A stretch of DNA of 37,753 nt from CAKUFA01 sp963627465 (GTDB lineage Bacteria; Bacillota; Clostridia; Christensenellales; Aristaeellaceae), in NCBI GenBank assembly GCA_963627465.1, contig CAVGBO010000018.1, positions 1-37,753 on the forward strand. Direction: 5' to 3'. Shown piece by piece: positions 7,079-15,010 of the stretch; position 1 is the stretch's first letter, and every line of letters begins with the position of its first letter. The translations under genes were made by a program, and so were the position numbers. The notes beneath the pieces were generated by a model. It saw only the letters and a list, made by a program, of their open reading frames with translations, searched no databases and was not told where the DNA came from.

Positions 7079-9002
7079 GTCATCGATCATCAAGTGGATT
7101 GTGCTGCCTCTGGTCATGGCAGTCGTGATGTTTGGCGTGGAAGTGTGCTGCCAGCTGCCCCTGCTTCGGCTCAAGGCGGAAGAGAAGGGGGACATTGTGC
7201 TGGATGTGAGCACCTTCCAGCATGAAACGGCAGCGGAGGAAGAATCCTACGAGGAAGATGCCGAAGAGGAGGAGCCGGAGGAGGATACGGCCATTACCCT
7301 TTCCGGCGAGGGAGATCTGCTGACCATTCCTTACACCGGCTATATCCATGAGCTGACCCTGTACGGCACCACCTCCAGCGGACAGTATTACAACGTGACC
7401 TGCGTTATGGAGGATGGCAGCACCTATACGGTGCGCTCTGCCTACCTGGAATCCCTGAACGAAGATTCCATCATCCTGGATCGGCAAGTGATCGGTCTGG
7501 TAGTGGAATTCAGCATGTGGGACGTGACCCTGACCGGTGCCACAATTCACAACGGCTTCTGCCTGAACTGGAACAGAATGCTGCTGACAGGCTTGTCCAC
7601 GGCTTGCCTGTATCTGCTGATTGCCTTCCGTAAGGCTTTCGGGAAAAAGCAGGAGCTGGCTTTCCTGACGGTGGCGCTGTGCATGGGGCTGTTCCTGAGC
7701 ATTGGTCTGCCTACCAACACGAGCCTGACCTTTGACGATCAAACCCATTCCAGCCGGATTTTCCTGCTGAGCACCTGGCCGAATACGGTGACCACCGGGG
7801 ATGCTTATTTGCTGGACAGCCTGAGTTGGAGCCTGAATGTGGAAAGCACTGCCCTTCATCGGCTGGATACCCAGCGGGATGAGGCGGCTCTGTTCAATGC
7901 CATGAGCACGAAATCGGCGAATATTGAGGATGTGCCTACGGAGGTGCATTGGAGCTTCTCTGATGTAGGCTATCTGGCACCTGCTCTGGGCGCAAAGTTT
8001 GGCCGGGTGCTGGGGCTGCCTTTCCCGGTGCAGCTGATTCTGGCACGGGTGTTCAACATGCTCTTCTATGTGCTGGTCAGCTATGCCGCTGTGAAGAAGC
8101 TGCGCCGGTTTAAGATGACCATGGCCTGCGTTGCCCTGTATCCGGGAGCCATGTACCAGGCCTGCGTCCTGTCCTATGACTCCACGGGAACGGCACTGTG
8201 CTTCCTAGGGCTGGCCCTGGTCATGGATGCCATCATGGACAAAAAGACTCGGCTGACTTGGCAGCGGGCATTGGGGATTGCCCTGTGCTTTGTGCTGGGC
8301 AGCCTGACGAAGATTGTTTACATTCCCATGCTGCTGCTGACACTGCTGCTGCCTGCAAGCAAGTTTGATACCAAGGGACAGAAAGTCGGCTTCAAGGTCA
8401 TGATGGTGGTGCTGACCGTGGCTGTGGTGGGCGCTATGGCCATCAGCGTTGCAGGGGGTAGCGTGGCTTTGCAGGATACGAAGAGCGATGTGGCCGATAC
8501 AGCCGGGCAGTTCGCCTTCATCTTCGGGCATCCGCTGACGTACCTGGGGTATTTCTTCTCCACGGTCTTCGGAAATTTCCAGTTCTACTTTATTGATACC
8601 GTGCGTACCCTGTGGGGCTATGCCGGAGAATGCACCGGGTTCCTCAGCTGGCTGCACTTGGGTCTGGCAGCCTTTACGGTCTTTACGGACAATGAGGAAA
8701 GCCTGAACCAACAGCTGGACTGGAGGAAGCGGCTGGCCATGCTGATCTTTGCAGGCATGAGCATCGGCATGGTGTTCACCACCCTGTACGTGGCCTTCTC
8801 ACCTGTGGGTGTCAACGACTTCGGCGGCGTGCAGGCACGGTATTTTCTGCCGGTGATGCCGCTGCTGCTCATGCTCCTGTCCCCGGAGGGCATTAAGAAC
8901 AGGATGAACCGACAGGGGTGGACGCTGACCTTTAGCATCCTGAATCTGGCAGTGCTGGGCTGGATGAGCTACACCCTGGTGTGCTGTCAGTACTTCCTGT
9001 AA
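7071..9002 (+). CDS. DUF2142-family polytopic membrane protein
   Basis: A 643-residue protein with an N-terminal anchor (about 6-26), an extracytoplasmic domain with a strongly acidic stretch at 56-72, and then about ten membrane helices. The signature FDDQTHSSRIFLLSTWP and the late GVQARYFLPVMPLLL segment fit DUF2142, a GT-C-like family found in surface-polysaccharide loci. The GTG start at 7071 is chosen because GAAAGGAG lies just before it and it overlaps the previous stop codon; an in-frame ATG at 7029 has no ribosome site. A role in modifying or polymerising envelope glycans is an inference from the family. No glycosyltransferase neighbours are present to support a specific pathway. Confidence 0.82.
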   Translation: MRKSSIIKWIVLPLVMAVVMFGVEVCCQLPLLRLKAEEKGDIVLDVSTFQHETAAEEESYEEDAEEEEPEEDTAITLSGEGDLLTIPYTGYIHELTLYGTTSSGQYYNVTCVMEDGSTYTVRSAYLESLNEDSIILDRQVIGLVVEFSMWDVTLTGATIHNGFCLNWNRMLLTGLSTACLYLLIAFRKAFGKKQELAFLTVALCMGLFLSIGLPTNTSLTFDDQTHSSRIFLLSTWPNTVTTGDAYLLDSLSWSLNVESTALHRLDTQRDEAALFNAMSTKSANIEDVPTEVHWSFSDVGYLAPALGAKFGRVLGLPFPVQLILARVFNMLFYVLVSYAAVKKLRRFKMTMACVALYPGAMYQACVLSYDSTGTALCFLGLALVMDAIMDKKTRLTWQRALGIALCFVLGSLTKIVYIPMLLLTLLLPASKFDTKGQKVGFKVMMVVLTVAVVGAMAISVAGGSVALQDTKSDVADTAGQFAFIFGHPLTYLGYFFSTVFGNFQFYFIDTVRTLWGYAGECTGFLSWLHLGLAAFTVFTDNEESLNQQLDWRKRLAMLIFAGMSIGMVFTTLYVAFSPVGVNDFGGVQARYFLPVMPLLLMLLSPEGIKNRMNRQGWTLTFSILNLAVLGWMSYTLVCCQYFL

Positions 9003-9061
9003 GGCGTTGAATTTCAGACACTTTCTGCCGTTCGAGTTAAAAAAATAACGGGGAAAAGGGC

Positions 9062-9090
9062 TGTACAATTTGGTTTTCCTATGCTATAAT
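9062..9090 (+). promoter_or_regulatory. Promoter of the CxxC zinc-ribbon gene
   Basis: TGTACA (9062-9067), a 17-bp spacer and TATAAT (9085-9090), preceded by TGC (extended -10). The leader would be about 120 nt. Confidence 0.75.
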
Positions 9091-9103
9091 ACGCTTCGTA
9101 ACC

Positions 9104-9206
9104 CAACCAAGCATCATTCCTCCTTTGGTTGTCACGCATATCCTTTGTCGGGACCCCAATAGAAGCAACTGAATGGCAACATGGTATGGGTGCAGAATAA
9201 AGGAGG
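9104..9206 (+). promoter_or_regulatory. Leader able to hide the ribosome site
   Basis: CAACCAA (9104-9110) pairs with TTGGTTG (9125-9131), placing CCTCC in the loop. Alternatively CCTCCTTT (9119-9126) is an exact 8-bp complement of AAAGGAGG (9199-9206), the ribosome site of the next gene. The two pairings compete because they share 9125-9126. This suggests translational control, for example by temperature or a bound factor. It is an inference from complementarity only. Confidence 0.4.
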
Positions 9207-9216
9207 TTTTCCCACT

Positions 9217-9507
9217 ATGTACCAGGACAAGACTCTGACCTGCCGTGACTGCGGCAACGAATTCGTGTTCTCCGCTTCCGAGCAGGCTTTCTTCGCAGAA
9301 AAGGGCTTCCAGAATGAGCCCAGCCGCTGCCCCGCTTGCCGTGCTGCTCGTCGTGCTCAGAACGGCGGCAACAACGCTCCCCGTCAGATGTACGAAGTGA
9401 TCTGCGATGGCTGCGGCTGCACCACCCAGGTGCCCTTCCAGCCCCGTGGAGATCGTCCCGTATACTGCCGTGCCTGCTTCGAGGCTCAGCGCGCAAACCG
9501 TTATTGA
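9217..9507 (+). CDS. Small CxxC zinc-ribbon protein (zf-trcl / CxxC-x17-CxxC type)
   Basis: A 96-residue Cys-rich protein. The N-terminal part (DKTLTCRDCGNEFVFSASEQ, residues 4-23) and the later CPAC form a probable zinc-ribbon domain. The C-terminal half has CDGCGCTTQVPFQP followed by DRPVYCRACF, the CxxC-x17-CxxC pattern. The family is common in anaerobic Firmicutes and Chloroflexi. It presumably binds zinc and possibly nucleic acid, but its function is unknown. The start at 9217 follows AAAGGAGG with ten bases of spacing; the in-frame ATG at 9181 precedes that site and is rejected. Strong promoter, ribosome site and terminator suggest an abundant product. Confidence 0.85.
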   Translation: MYQDKTLTCRDCGNEFVFSASEQAFFAEKGFQNEPSRCPACRAARRAQNGGNNAPRQMYEVICDGCGCTTQVPFQPRGDRPVYCRACFEAQRANRY

Positions 9508-9551
9508 TGAAAAGCCTTCGGGCTGGATCATAACGCATATAGGCGATAAAG

Positions 9552-9590
9552 AAGATTCCCTGCTGCTTGACGCAGTGGGGAATCTTTTTT
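9552..9590 (+). terminator. Intrinsic terminator of the CxxC gene
   Basis: AAGATTCCC with further TGCTGC/GCAG pairing closes on GGGAATCTT, ending in six T at 9585-9590. Confidence 0.85.
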
Positions 9591-9632
9591 ACACACTCCG
9601 GTAACTTCGGGTAAAGCTGATGTAAGATACAT

Positions 9633-9661
9633 TTGTATTTTGGGCGAAAATAGGCTATAAT
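9633..9661 (+). promoter_or_regulatory. Promoter of the receiver-like/SPFH operon
   Basis: TTGTAT (9633-9638), a 17-bp spacer and TATAAT (9656-9661). The 13 bases CTATAATAGAACC at 9655-9667 are identical to 216-228 at the PAP2 promoter. Confidence 0.75.
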
Positions 9662-9726
9662 AGAACCGTGCCGAATGGATCGGCATGGCAAGAACGACTT
9701 GCCGAAGACCAACGGGAGGTTTATGG

Positions 9727-10524
9727 ATGTACAAAGTTTTGCTGGCTACCGATCGCCCGGATGTTCAGGCGGCCTTCGGTGCAGTTTCATCCTGGGAGGA
9801 CATGGGCTTCCGCCAGCCGAGGATTGTTTCCTCTGCCAAGGCGGCTGTGGATTCCCTCAAGGCGCATCACGCCGACGGTATTGCCATAGCGCTTCCGGAA
9901 AATGACGAGAAGCTGCTGATGGCGTATCTCTCCACCGATTATCCGATTCTGCCTATCTTTTCCGCCGGAAAGGATCAGGGGGAAGTGGTCAGTGCCGTGG
10001 AGGAGCTTCGACGCTTATTGAATCGCACCCATATGGACTTTTCCAATGATGACTTCGGTGAAAAAGATATGCTTCAGCTCTGCCGGCATGAATTCTTCCG
10101 CAAGCTGCTGGACGGCCAGGTGGTAGGCGTTGATCGGGTCAAGAGTCAGCTGCTGCTGTTGCGCAGCCGGATGGATCCCAACAAGGCCTGCGTGGTGGTG
10201 GATCTTTCCTTGCCGGAGGGAGACGATTTCCTTTCCGGACGGTGGCATTATGGTTCCGAGCGGCTGGAGATTGCCCTCCGTAACTTCTTCGGCGCAGAGC
10301 TGGACGGCATGCGGATGCTGATTTCTGTTCTGCCGGATGAGCGGATTAAGATGCTCTGCTGCCCCATGATCGGATCAGAGGTGGCAGGGGACTCTATCAC
10401 GGCAACGGTTGCCCAGCATGCACAGGACGCTATGGAAAGCGTCAAAGAGTATCTGGGCTTGGATCTCAGGATTACGAATATTCAAATTCTTCCCACGCTG
10501 ACAGCGTTGGCCAAGGAACACTAA
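9727..10524 (+). CDS. Degenerate receiver-like domain protein
   Basis: A 265-residue soluble protein. Residues 1-100 look like a response-regulator receiver fold (MYKVLLATDRPDVQAAF, then a DGIAIALPE strand), as in YesN-type regulators. The acidic pair is altered, and the phosphoacceptor Asp at the end of beta-3 appears to be replaced by Ala. No C-terminal AraC helix-turn-helix was recognised; the remaining 160 residues are an unassigned alpha/beta region. The start at 9727 follows GGGAGG; in-frame codons further upstream lie before that site. The SPFH gene follows after 12 bases, so the two are one operon and may work in the same membrane-associated process. The exact role is unknown. Confidence 0.6.
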   Translation: MYKVLLATDRPDVQAAFGAVSSWEDMGFRQPRIVSSAKAAVDSLKAHHADGIAIALPENDEKLLMAYLSTDYPILPIFSAGKDQGEVVSAVEELRRLLNRTHMDFSNDDFGEKDMLQLCRHEFFRKLLDGQVVGVDRVKSQLLLLRSRMDPNKACVVVDLSLPEGDDFLSGRWHYGSERLEIALRNFFGAELDGMRMLISVLPDERIKMLCCPMIGSEVAGDSITATVAQHAQDAMESVKEYLGLDLRITNIQILPTLTALAKEH

Positions 10525-10536
10525 GGAGGGGACGCA

Positions 10537-11523
10537 ATGGGCATCTTCAACATGATTCGCGGACAGCTGATTGACGTTATTGAATGGACGAACAGCGATC
10601 GGGATACCATGGTCTACAAGTATGACATGCACGGCAAGGAAATCATGATGGGTGCACAGCTGACCGTGCGTGAGGGACAAACGGCCATCTTCGTCAACGA
10701 AGGACAGTTGGCAGACGTGTTCCAGCCCGGTCGGTATGAGCTGCAGACCTCCAACATGCCGATTATGACGGCCTTGCAGTCTTGGAAGTTCGGCTTCAAT
10801 TCCCCCTTCAAGGCGGATGTGTACTTCGTGAACATGACCCAGTTCCTGGATCGTAAATGGGGTACAGCCAATCCTGTCATGATGCGGGATACGGAGTTCG
10901 GCATGATTCGCCTGCGTGCCTTCGGCATTTACTCCTTCCGTGTGACGGACCCTGCCACCTTCCTGAAGGAAGTGTTCGGCACAGCCTCCCTGTATTCTAC
11001 GGACGGGGTGGAAGGACAGATTAAGCGGACGCTGGTCAGCGGCCTTAGCGACGCCATTGCGGAAAGCAAAATTCCTGCGCTGGATCTGGCGGCTAACTAT
11101 GATGAGCTGGGCAACTATGCCCTGCAGGCTATCAATCCCAAGCTGGCAGGCCTTGGCCTTCAGCTGGTAAGCTTCGTCATTGAGAATATTTCCCTGCCGG
11201 AAGAAGTGGAAAAGGCCATGGATCGCCGCACTTCCATGGGCGTGGTAGGGGATTTGAACCGTTACACCCAGTACCAGGCTGCGGAAGCTATGCGTGAAGC
11301 AGCCAACAACCCCGGCGGCACCGCAGGGGCAGGCGTTGGCATGGGTGCCGGCATGGCCATGGGGCAGATGTTTGCCCAGGCTATGGGTCAGCAGCAGACG
11401 GCTGCCGCTCAGCCTGCAGCAGCACCTGCGGCACAGCAGGGGGGCAAGTTCTGCACGGAATGCGGCACTCGGCTGCCTGACGGTGCAAAGTTCTGCTCCA
11501 ACTGCGGCAGCAAGGTTGGCTGA
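10537..11523 (+). CDS. SPFH/band-7 protein with C-terminal zinc ribbon (YdjI-like)
   Basis: A 328-residue protein with an N-terminal SPFH domain (about 20-230), including MVYKYDMHGKEIMMGAQLTV, RVTDPATFLKEVFG and a C-terminal coiled region SLPEEVEKAMDRRTSMG. A low-complexity Gly/Ala/Met/Gln linker follows (about 255-300). The protein ends in a zinc ribbon, CTECG then CSNCG. This is the YdjI (virion-core-protein-like) type of Bacillus, which forms a membrane-stress complex with YdjG, YdjH and PspA (family knowledge). It has no membrane helix of its own. It shares an operon with the receiver-like protein, and a YdjG-like protein is encoded at 5238-6341. The family call is firm; the stress role is inferred. 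Confidence 0.85.
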   Translation: MGIFNMIRGQLIDVIEWTNSDRDTMVYKYDMHGKEIMMGAQLTVREGQTAIFVNEGQLADVFQPGRYELQTSNMPIMTALQSWKFGFNSPFKADVYFVNMTQFLDRKWGTANPVMMRDTEFGMIRLRAFGIYSFRVTDPATFLKEVFGTASLYSTDGVEGQIKRTLVSGLSDAIAESKIPALDLAANYDELGNYALQAINPKLAGLGLQLVSFVIENISLPEEVEKAMDRRTSMGVVGDLNRYTQYQAAEAMREAANNPGGTAGAGVGMGAGMAMGQMFAQAMGQQQTAAAQPAAAPAAQQGGKFCTECGTRLPDGAKFCSNCGSKVG

Positions 11524-11551
11524 ACAACAGAAATTTGATAGGATCACCTGT

Positions 11552-11583
11552 AAGGACGACTGCGATGGGCAGTCGTCCTTTTT
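11552..11583 (+). terminator. Intrinsic terminator of the SPFH operon
   Basis: AAGGACGACTGC (11552-11563) pairs perfectly with GCAGTCGTCCTT (11569-11580), running into a T-tract. Confidence 0.88.
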
Positions 11584-11663
11584 GCGTAGCAAGAAAGCAA
11601 GCGTACTGCTTCATCCACACTTGTCTCTGATGGACGGAAAATGAACAAAAATGACAAAATATA

Positions 11664-11692
11664 TTGACAAGCTTACTCTATAGATATATAAT
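11664..11692 (+). promoter_or_regulatory. Perfect-consensus promoter of the sugar ABC operon
   Basis: TTGACA (11664-11669), a 17-bp spacer and TATAAT (11687-11692), in an AT-rich surround. Such a strong core promoter normally needs a repressor. Confidence 0.88.
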
Positions 11693-11702
11693 ATGGCTAA
11701 CA

Positions 11703-11716
11703 TTAAACCGTTTCCA
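11703..11716 (+). promoter_or_regulatory. LacI/CcpA-type operator candidate
   Basis: TTAAACCGTTTCCA has the central CG and A/T flanks of LacI-family operators and agrees with most positions of the catabolite element TGWNANCGNTNWCA. It begins about ten bases after the -10 box, over the transcription start, a repressing position. Confidence 0.5.
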
Positions 11717-11739
11717 ACAAACTCAAAGGAGGCTTTTCC

Positions 11740-13077
11740 ATGAAAAAGGTATGCTCACTGGTTCTTTCTCTCGTGCTGCTGGTGACCTTGGCACTGCCGG
11801 CTTTGGCCGACGGGCTGACGGTTGGCACTTATGATCCCGCATCTGCCGGCACCACCGAAGTTGGCTTTGCTTGGTGGGGCAACCAGGTTCGTGACGAAGT
11901 AACCAAGGCTGCAACGGACTTCTTTACCGAAAATTATCCCAACATCACCTTTAACCTGAACACCAACGTTTGGAATAACTACTGGGCACTGATGACCACT
12001 TATTCCGCAAACCATGACCTGCCTGATCTGATGCAGCAGGACTACGCTTACCTGGAACTGTGGGCCAACAACGGCAGCCTGCTGGACCTGACCCCCTATG
12101 TGGAAAGCGGTGCGCTGGATCTGAGCAGCGTTCCTCAGAACATTATTGACACCGGTAAGGTTGGCGACGGCATCTATGCCGTGTGCGCCGGCGTGAATGC
12201 TCCCTCCCTGCTGTACAACAAGACCCTGACCGATAAGCTGGGCATCGAAGTGCCCAAGAACCTGACCTGGGATCAGTTCGTGGAAATCTCCCGCAAGATC
12301 TACGAAGCTGAAGGCGTAGGCGCTGTTTACGGCGAAGGCAACTCCGAGAACATGCCCACCTTCTACGCCCGCAGCTTGGGCTACACCTCCCTGTGGACGG
12401 CTGAAGGCCTGGCTCCCACCGCTGAGGAAATGGCTGGTTACTATCAGCGCCTGATCGATGGCGTGGCTGAAGGCTGGATGTTCGACACCGACAAGATCGC
12501 TGGCGTGAACGTGACTGACCTGGCACAGCATCCTCTGGTATACGGCACTTCCAACGACGTTCGTTCCTGGTGCGCATTCGCATTCTCCAACCAGATCTCC
12601 GCTTTCCAGACCGCTGCAACGGCTGACGGCATTGAACTTGGTCTGACCAACTGGGCATCCTCTGATCCTGTGGCTTCCAACTACGTAAAGCCCAGCCAGT
12701 TCTTCTCCGTGACCACCGATGCCGAGAATCCTGACTTGGCTGTGGCCATCCTGAACTACCTGATCAACGACGTGGAAGGCAACAAGATCCTGCAGGCTGA
12801 GCGCGGCATTCCTGCCAGCAGTGCTGTGGCTTCTGCCATCGCTGACAGCATGGACAGCGTGAACCCCACCTACAGCATGACCGTTGAATATCTGGAATAC
12901 GTAACGGCCAACTCCAGCCCCATCTTCTCCGCACTGCCCAGCTTCGTTGGCACGGTGCAGACCGAAGTGCTGCAGACCCTGAGCGAAGAATGCCTGACCA
13001 AGGGCACTTCTATGACCGCTGAAGAAGCTGCACAGATGCTGGTTGAGCAGACTGCTGAAATCGCTGCTGACTATTGA
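11740..13077 (+). CDS. Sugar ABC transporter solute-binding protein
   Basis: A 445-residue family-1 extracellular solute-binding protein for a carbohydrate (CUT1) importer. It has a Sec signal peptide (about 1-23, ending LALPALA) followed directly by the mature domain. Typical binding-protein features include DLPDLMQQDYAYL (near 95) and the LTWDQFVEISRKIYEAEG segment (near 185). There is no lipobox cysteine, unusual for a Gram-positive binding protein. The codon choice looks more optimised than in neighbouring genes, consistent with high expression. It is the first gene of an operon with two permeases. The sugar is unknown; oligosaccharides released for the GH38 or GH31 enzymes are plausible. 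Confidence 0.88.
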   Translation: MKKVCSLVLSLVLLVTLALPALADGLTVGTYDPASAGTTEVGFAWWGNQVRDEVTKAATDFFTENYPNITFNLNTNVWNNYWALMTTYSANHDLPDLMQQDYAYLELWANNGSLLDLTPYVESGALDLSSVPQNIIDTGKVGDGIYAVCAGVNAPSLLYNKTLTDKLGIEVPKNLTWDQFVEISRKIYEAEGVGAVYGEGNSENMPTFYARSLGYTSLWTAEGLAPTAEEMAGYYQRLIDGVAEGWMFDTDKIAGVNVTDLAQHPLVYGTSNDVRSWCAFAFSNQISAFQTAATADGIELGLTNWASSDPVASNYVKPSQFFSVTTDAENPDLAVAILNYLINDVEGNKILQAERGIPASSAVASAIADSMDSVNPTYSMTVEYLEYVTANSSPIFSALPSFVGTVQTEVLQTLSEECLTKGTSMTAEEAAQMLVEQTAEIAADY

Positions 13078-13129
13078 GTGTAAGGTTTCACACTGCGCGT
13101 CCCTGACAGTGTTGTTGAATCAAATGCAA

Positions 13130-13163
13130 GGAGAGGGGGGCGACACTCGCCCTCCTCTTTCTC
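13130..13163 (+). terminator. Attenuating hairpin between binding protein and permeases
   Basis: A 13-bp GC-rich stem with three G-U pairs (13130-13142 with 13148-13160) is followed by a pyrimidine run TCTCTTTCC. It probably stops part of the transcription or protects the upstream message, giving more binding protein than permease. Confidence 0.6.
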
Positions 13164-13209
13164 TTTCCTTCCTATCGATATGATTTGAGCGCAAGGAGGT
13201 ATGAATGCC

Positions 13210-14133
13210 ATGACTGTTGCGCCCCGGGCAAAAAAGAAGGGCTTCGCCGCCTGGATTGGTAAAGAAAGTACCGCAGGATATGTCTTCAGTCTGCCGTTTA
13301 TCTTCGGTTTTCTGATGTTCATGGCCATCCCCATGGGTCTGTCTCTCTATTATTCCTTCTGCAAATACGATATTCAAAGCGCCCCCACATGGATTGGGCT
13401 GGATAACTACATCAAGATTTTCACCAACGATTCTACCTTTACCAAGGCATTGACTGTCACTTGCTACTATGCGCTGATCGGCACACCTTTGAAGGTGATC
13501 TTCGCATTGATCGTAGCATTGATTCTGAATCACGAAAGCAAGGCTGTTCCGATTTATCGGGCAACATACTATTTGCCGTCCATCATCGGCGGCTCTGTGG
13601 CTGTGGCTATTCTGTGGCGGCGGCTGTTCGAGTCCAACGGTACCATTAACGCTATTTTCGGCGGTATTCTTCCCTTCTTGGATGGTTATAACTGGTTCAG
13701 CGAAGGCCCTGCCATCTGGGTGCTGATTATCCTGACTGTGTGGCAGTTCGGCTCTTCCATGCTGATCTTCCTTTCCGCATTGAAGCAGATTCCTCGGGAG
13801 CTGTATGAAGCTTCTCGTGTGGACGGTGCTACCGGTCATCAGCAGTTCTGGCATGTTACCCTGCCCCTGCTGACGCCTACCATCTTCTTTAACCTGGTGC
13901 AGCAGACCATCAACTCCTTCCTGGCATTCACGCAGTGCAAACTGATTACCAACGGCGACCCTCGAAAGTCCACCCTGTTCTACACCGTATATCAGTACAA
14001 CAAAGCCTTCCCGGCAGTGGGCAAGAGCCAAATGGGCTATGCTTCCGCCTTGGCCTGGATCATGCTGGTTATCATTACGGTGGTTACGGCCATCCTCTTC
14101 TGGAGCCGCAGCAAATGGGTGTATGAAGATTAA
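13210..14133 (+). CDS. Sugar ABC transporter permease, MalF/UgpA-like
   Basis: A 307-residue inner-membrane permease with six predicted helices, beginning with YVFSLPFIFGFLMFMAIP. The cytoplasmic EAA loop that docks the ATPase is seen as IPRELYEASRVDGATGHQQF (about 200-220). The start at 13210 lies ten bases after AAGGAGG; the ATG at 13201 abuts the ribosome site and is too close. It pairs with the next permease to form the CUT1 channel. No ATPase gene is present, so a shared MsmK-type ATPase elsewhere is likely. Confidence 0.9.
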   Translation: MTVAPRAKKKGFAAWIGKESTAGYVFSLPFIFGFLMFMAIPMGLSLYYSFCKYDIQSAPTWIGLDNYIKIFTNDSTFTKALTVTCYYALIGTPLKVIFALIVALILNHESKAVPIYRATYYLPSIIGGSVAVAILWRRLFESNGTINAIFGGILPFLDGYNWFSEGPAIWVLIILTVWQFGSSMLIFLSALKQIPRELYEASRVDGATGHQQFWHVTLPLLTPTIFFNLVQQTINSFLAFTQCKLITNGDPRKSTLFYTVYQYNKAFPAVGKSQMGYASALAWIMLVIITVVTAILFWSRSKWVYED

Positions 14134-14151
14134 GAAAGGAGGCCATTCGTC

Positions 14152-14997
14152 ATGGTTGGTAAAAGTCACTGGAAAGAAGTTCTTTATCACGTGTTAGTCA
14201 CCATCGGTGCCATTATCATGATTTATCCGCTGCTGTGGATGGTGCTGTCCTCCTTTAAGCCGACAGATCAGGTGCTGCCAACGGCCTCCAGCTTGATCCC
14301 GTCTACTTGGACGCTGGATAACTACGTTCAGGGCTGGAAGGGCTTTATGGGCTACACCTTTGGCACCTTCTTTGCAAACTCCTTCTTTATTGCGCTTACG
14401 TCTACCTTCGGTACCCTGATGTCCTCCGCCTTCGTGGCCTATGCGCTGAAGCGGCTTCGGTTCAAGATGCGGGGCGTGCTGTTCATCCTGGTGCTGTCCA
14501 CCATGATGCTGCCGGCGCAGATCCTGATGATTCCTCAGTTCATGTGGTATCGGCATCTGAACTGGGTGGGTACCTACTATCCCATGATCCTTCCTTACTT
14601 CTTCGCCATTCAGGGATTCTTCGTGTACCTGATCATGAACTTCATCGGCGGCATTCCTGCGTCCTTGGATGAGGCTGCAAAGATTGACGGCTGCTCCTAT
14701 TACGGGATCTTCTTCCGCATTATCCTGCCGCTGATCGTGCCCGCCCTCGTGACCTCCGCCATCTTCTCCTTCATCTGGCGTTGGGACGATTACCTGTCCG
14801 CTCTGCTGTACGTCAACCGTGCCAGCATGCGGCCGGTGTCCTTGGCACTGCAGCTGTTCAACGACCCGTCCTCCGGTTCGGATATTGGCTCTACCTTGGC
14901 TATGTCCACCTTGTCCATCGTGCCGGCGACGGTGATCTTCCTCATCTTCCAAAAGTCTCTGGTGGAAGGCATTGCTTCTACGGGTATTAAGGGTTAA
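14152..14997 (+). CDS. Sugar ABC transporter permease, MalG/UgpE-like
   Basis: A 281-residue permease of the MalG branch. It starts with a membrane helix (IGAIIMIYPLLWMVLSSF), then the typical TLDNYVQGW motif, and the EAA loop IPASLDEAAKIDGCSYYGIF in the second half. The C terminus ends in GIASTGIKG, the usual VEGLTAGAVKG-like tail of the family. AAAGGAGG lies before the start, 18 bases after the previous stop. It completes the membrane part of the importer. Confidence 0.92.
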   Translation: MVGKSHWKEVLYHVLVTIGAIIMIYPLLWMVLSSFKPTDQVLPTASSLIPSTWTLDNYVQGWKGFMGYTFGTFFANSFFIALTSTFGTLMSSAFVAYALKRLRFKMRGVLFILVLSTMMLPAQILMIPQFMWYRHLNWVGTYYPMILPYFFAIQGFFVYLIMNFIGGIPASLDEAAKIDGCSYYGIFFRIILPLIVPALVTSAIFSFIWRWDDYLSALLYVNRASMRPVSLALQLFNDPSSGSDIGSTLAMSTLSIVPATVIFLIFQKSLVEGIASTGIKG

Positions 14998-15010
14998 TCA
15001 ACATTTCTTA

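Noticed and set aside
9181..9216. Upstream ATG for the small zinc-ribbon gene
   Set aside because: It would translate through the strong AAAGGAGG ribosome site; the family begins at the later Met.
11740..14997. Missing ABC ATPase taken as a broken operon
   Set aside because: CUT1 sugar importers of Firmicutes commonly share one MsmK-type ATPase encoded elsewhere, so absence here is normal.
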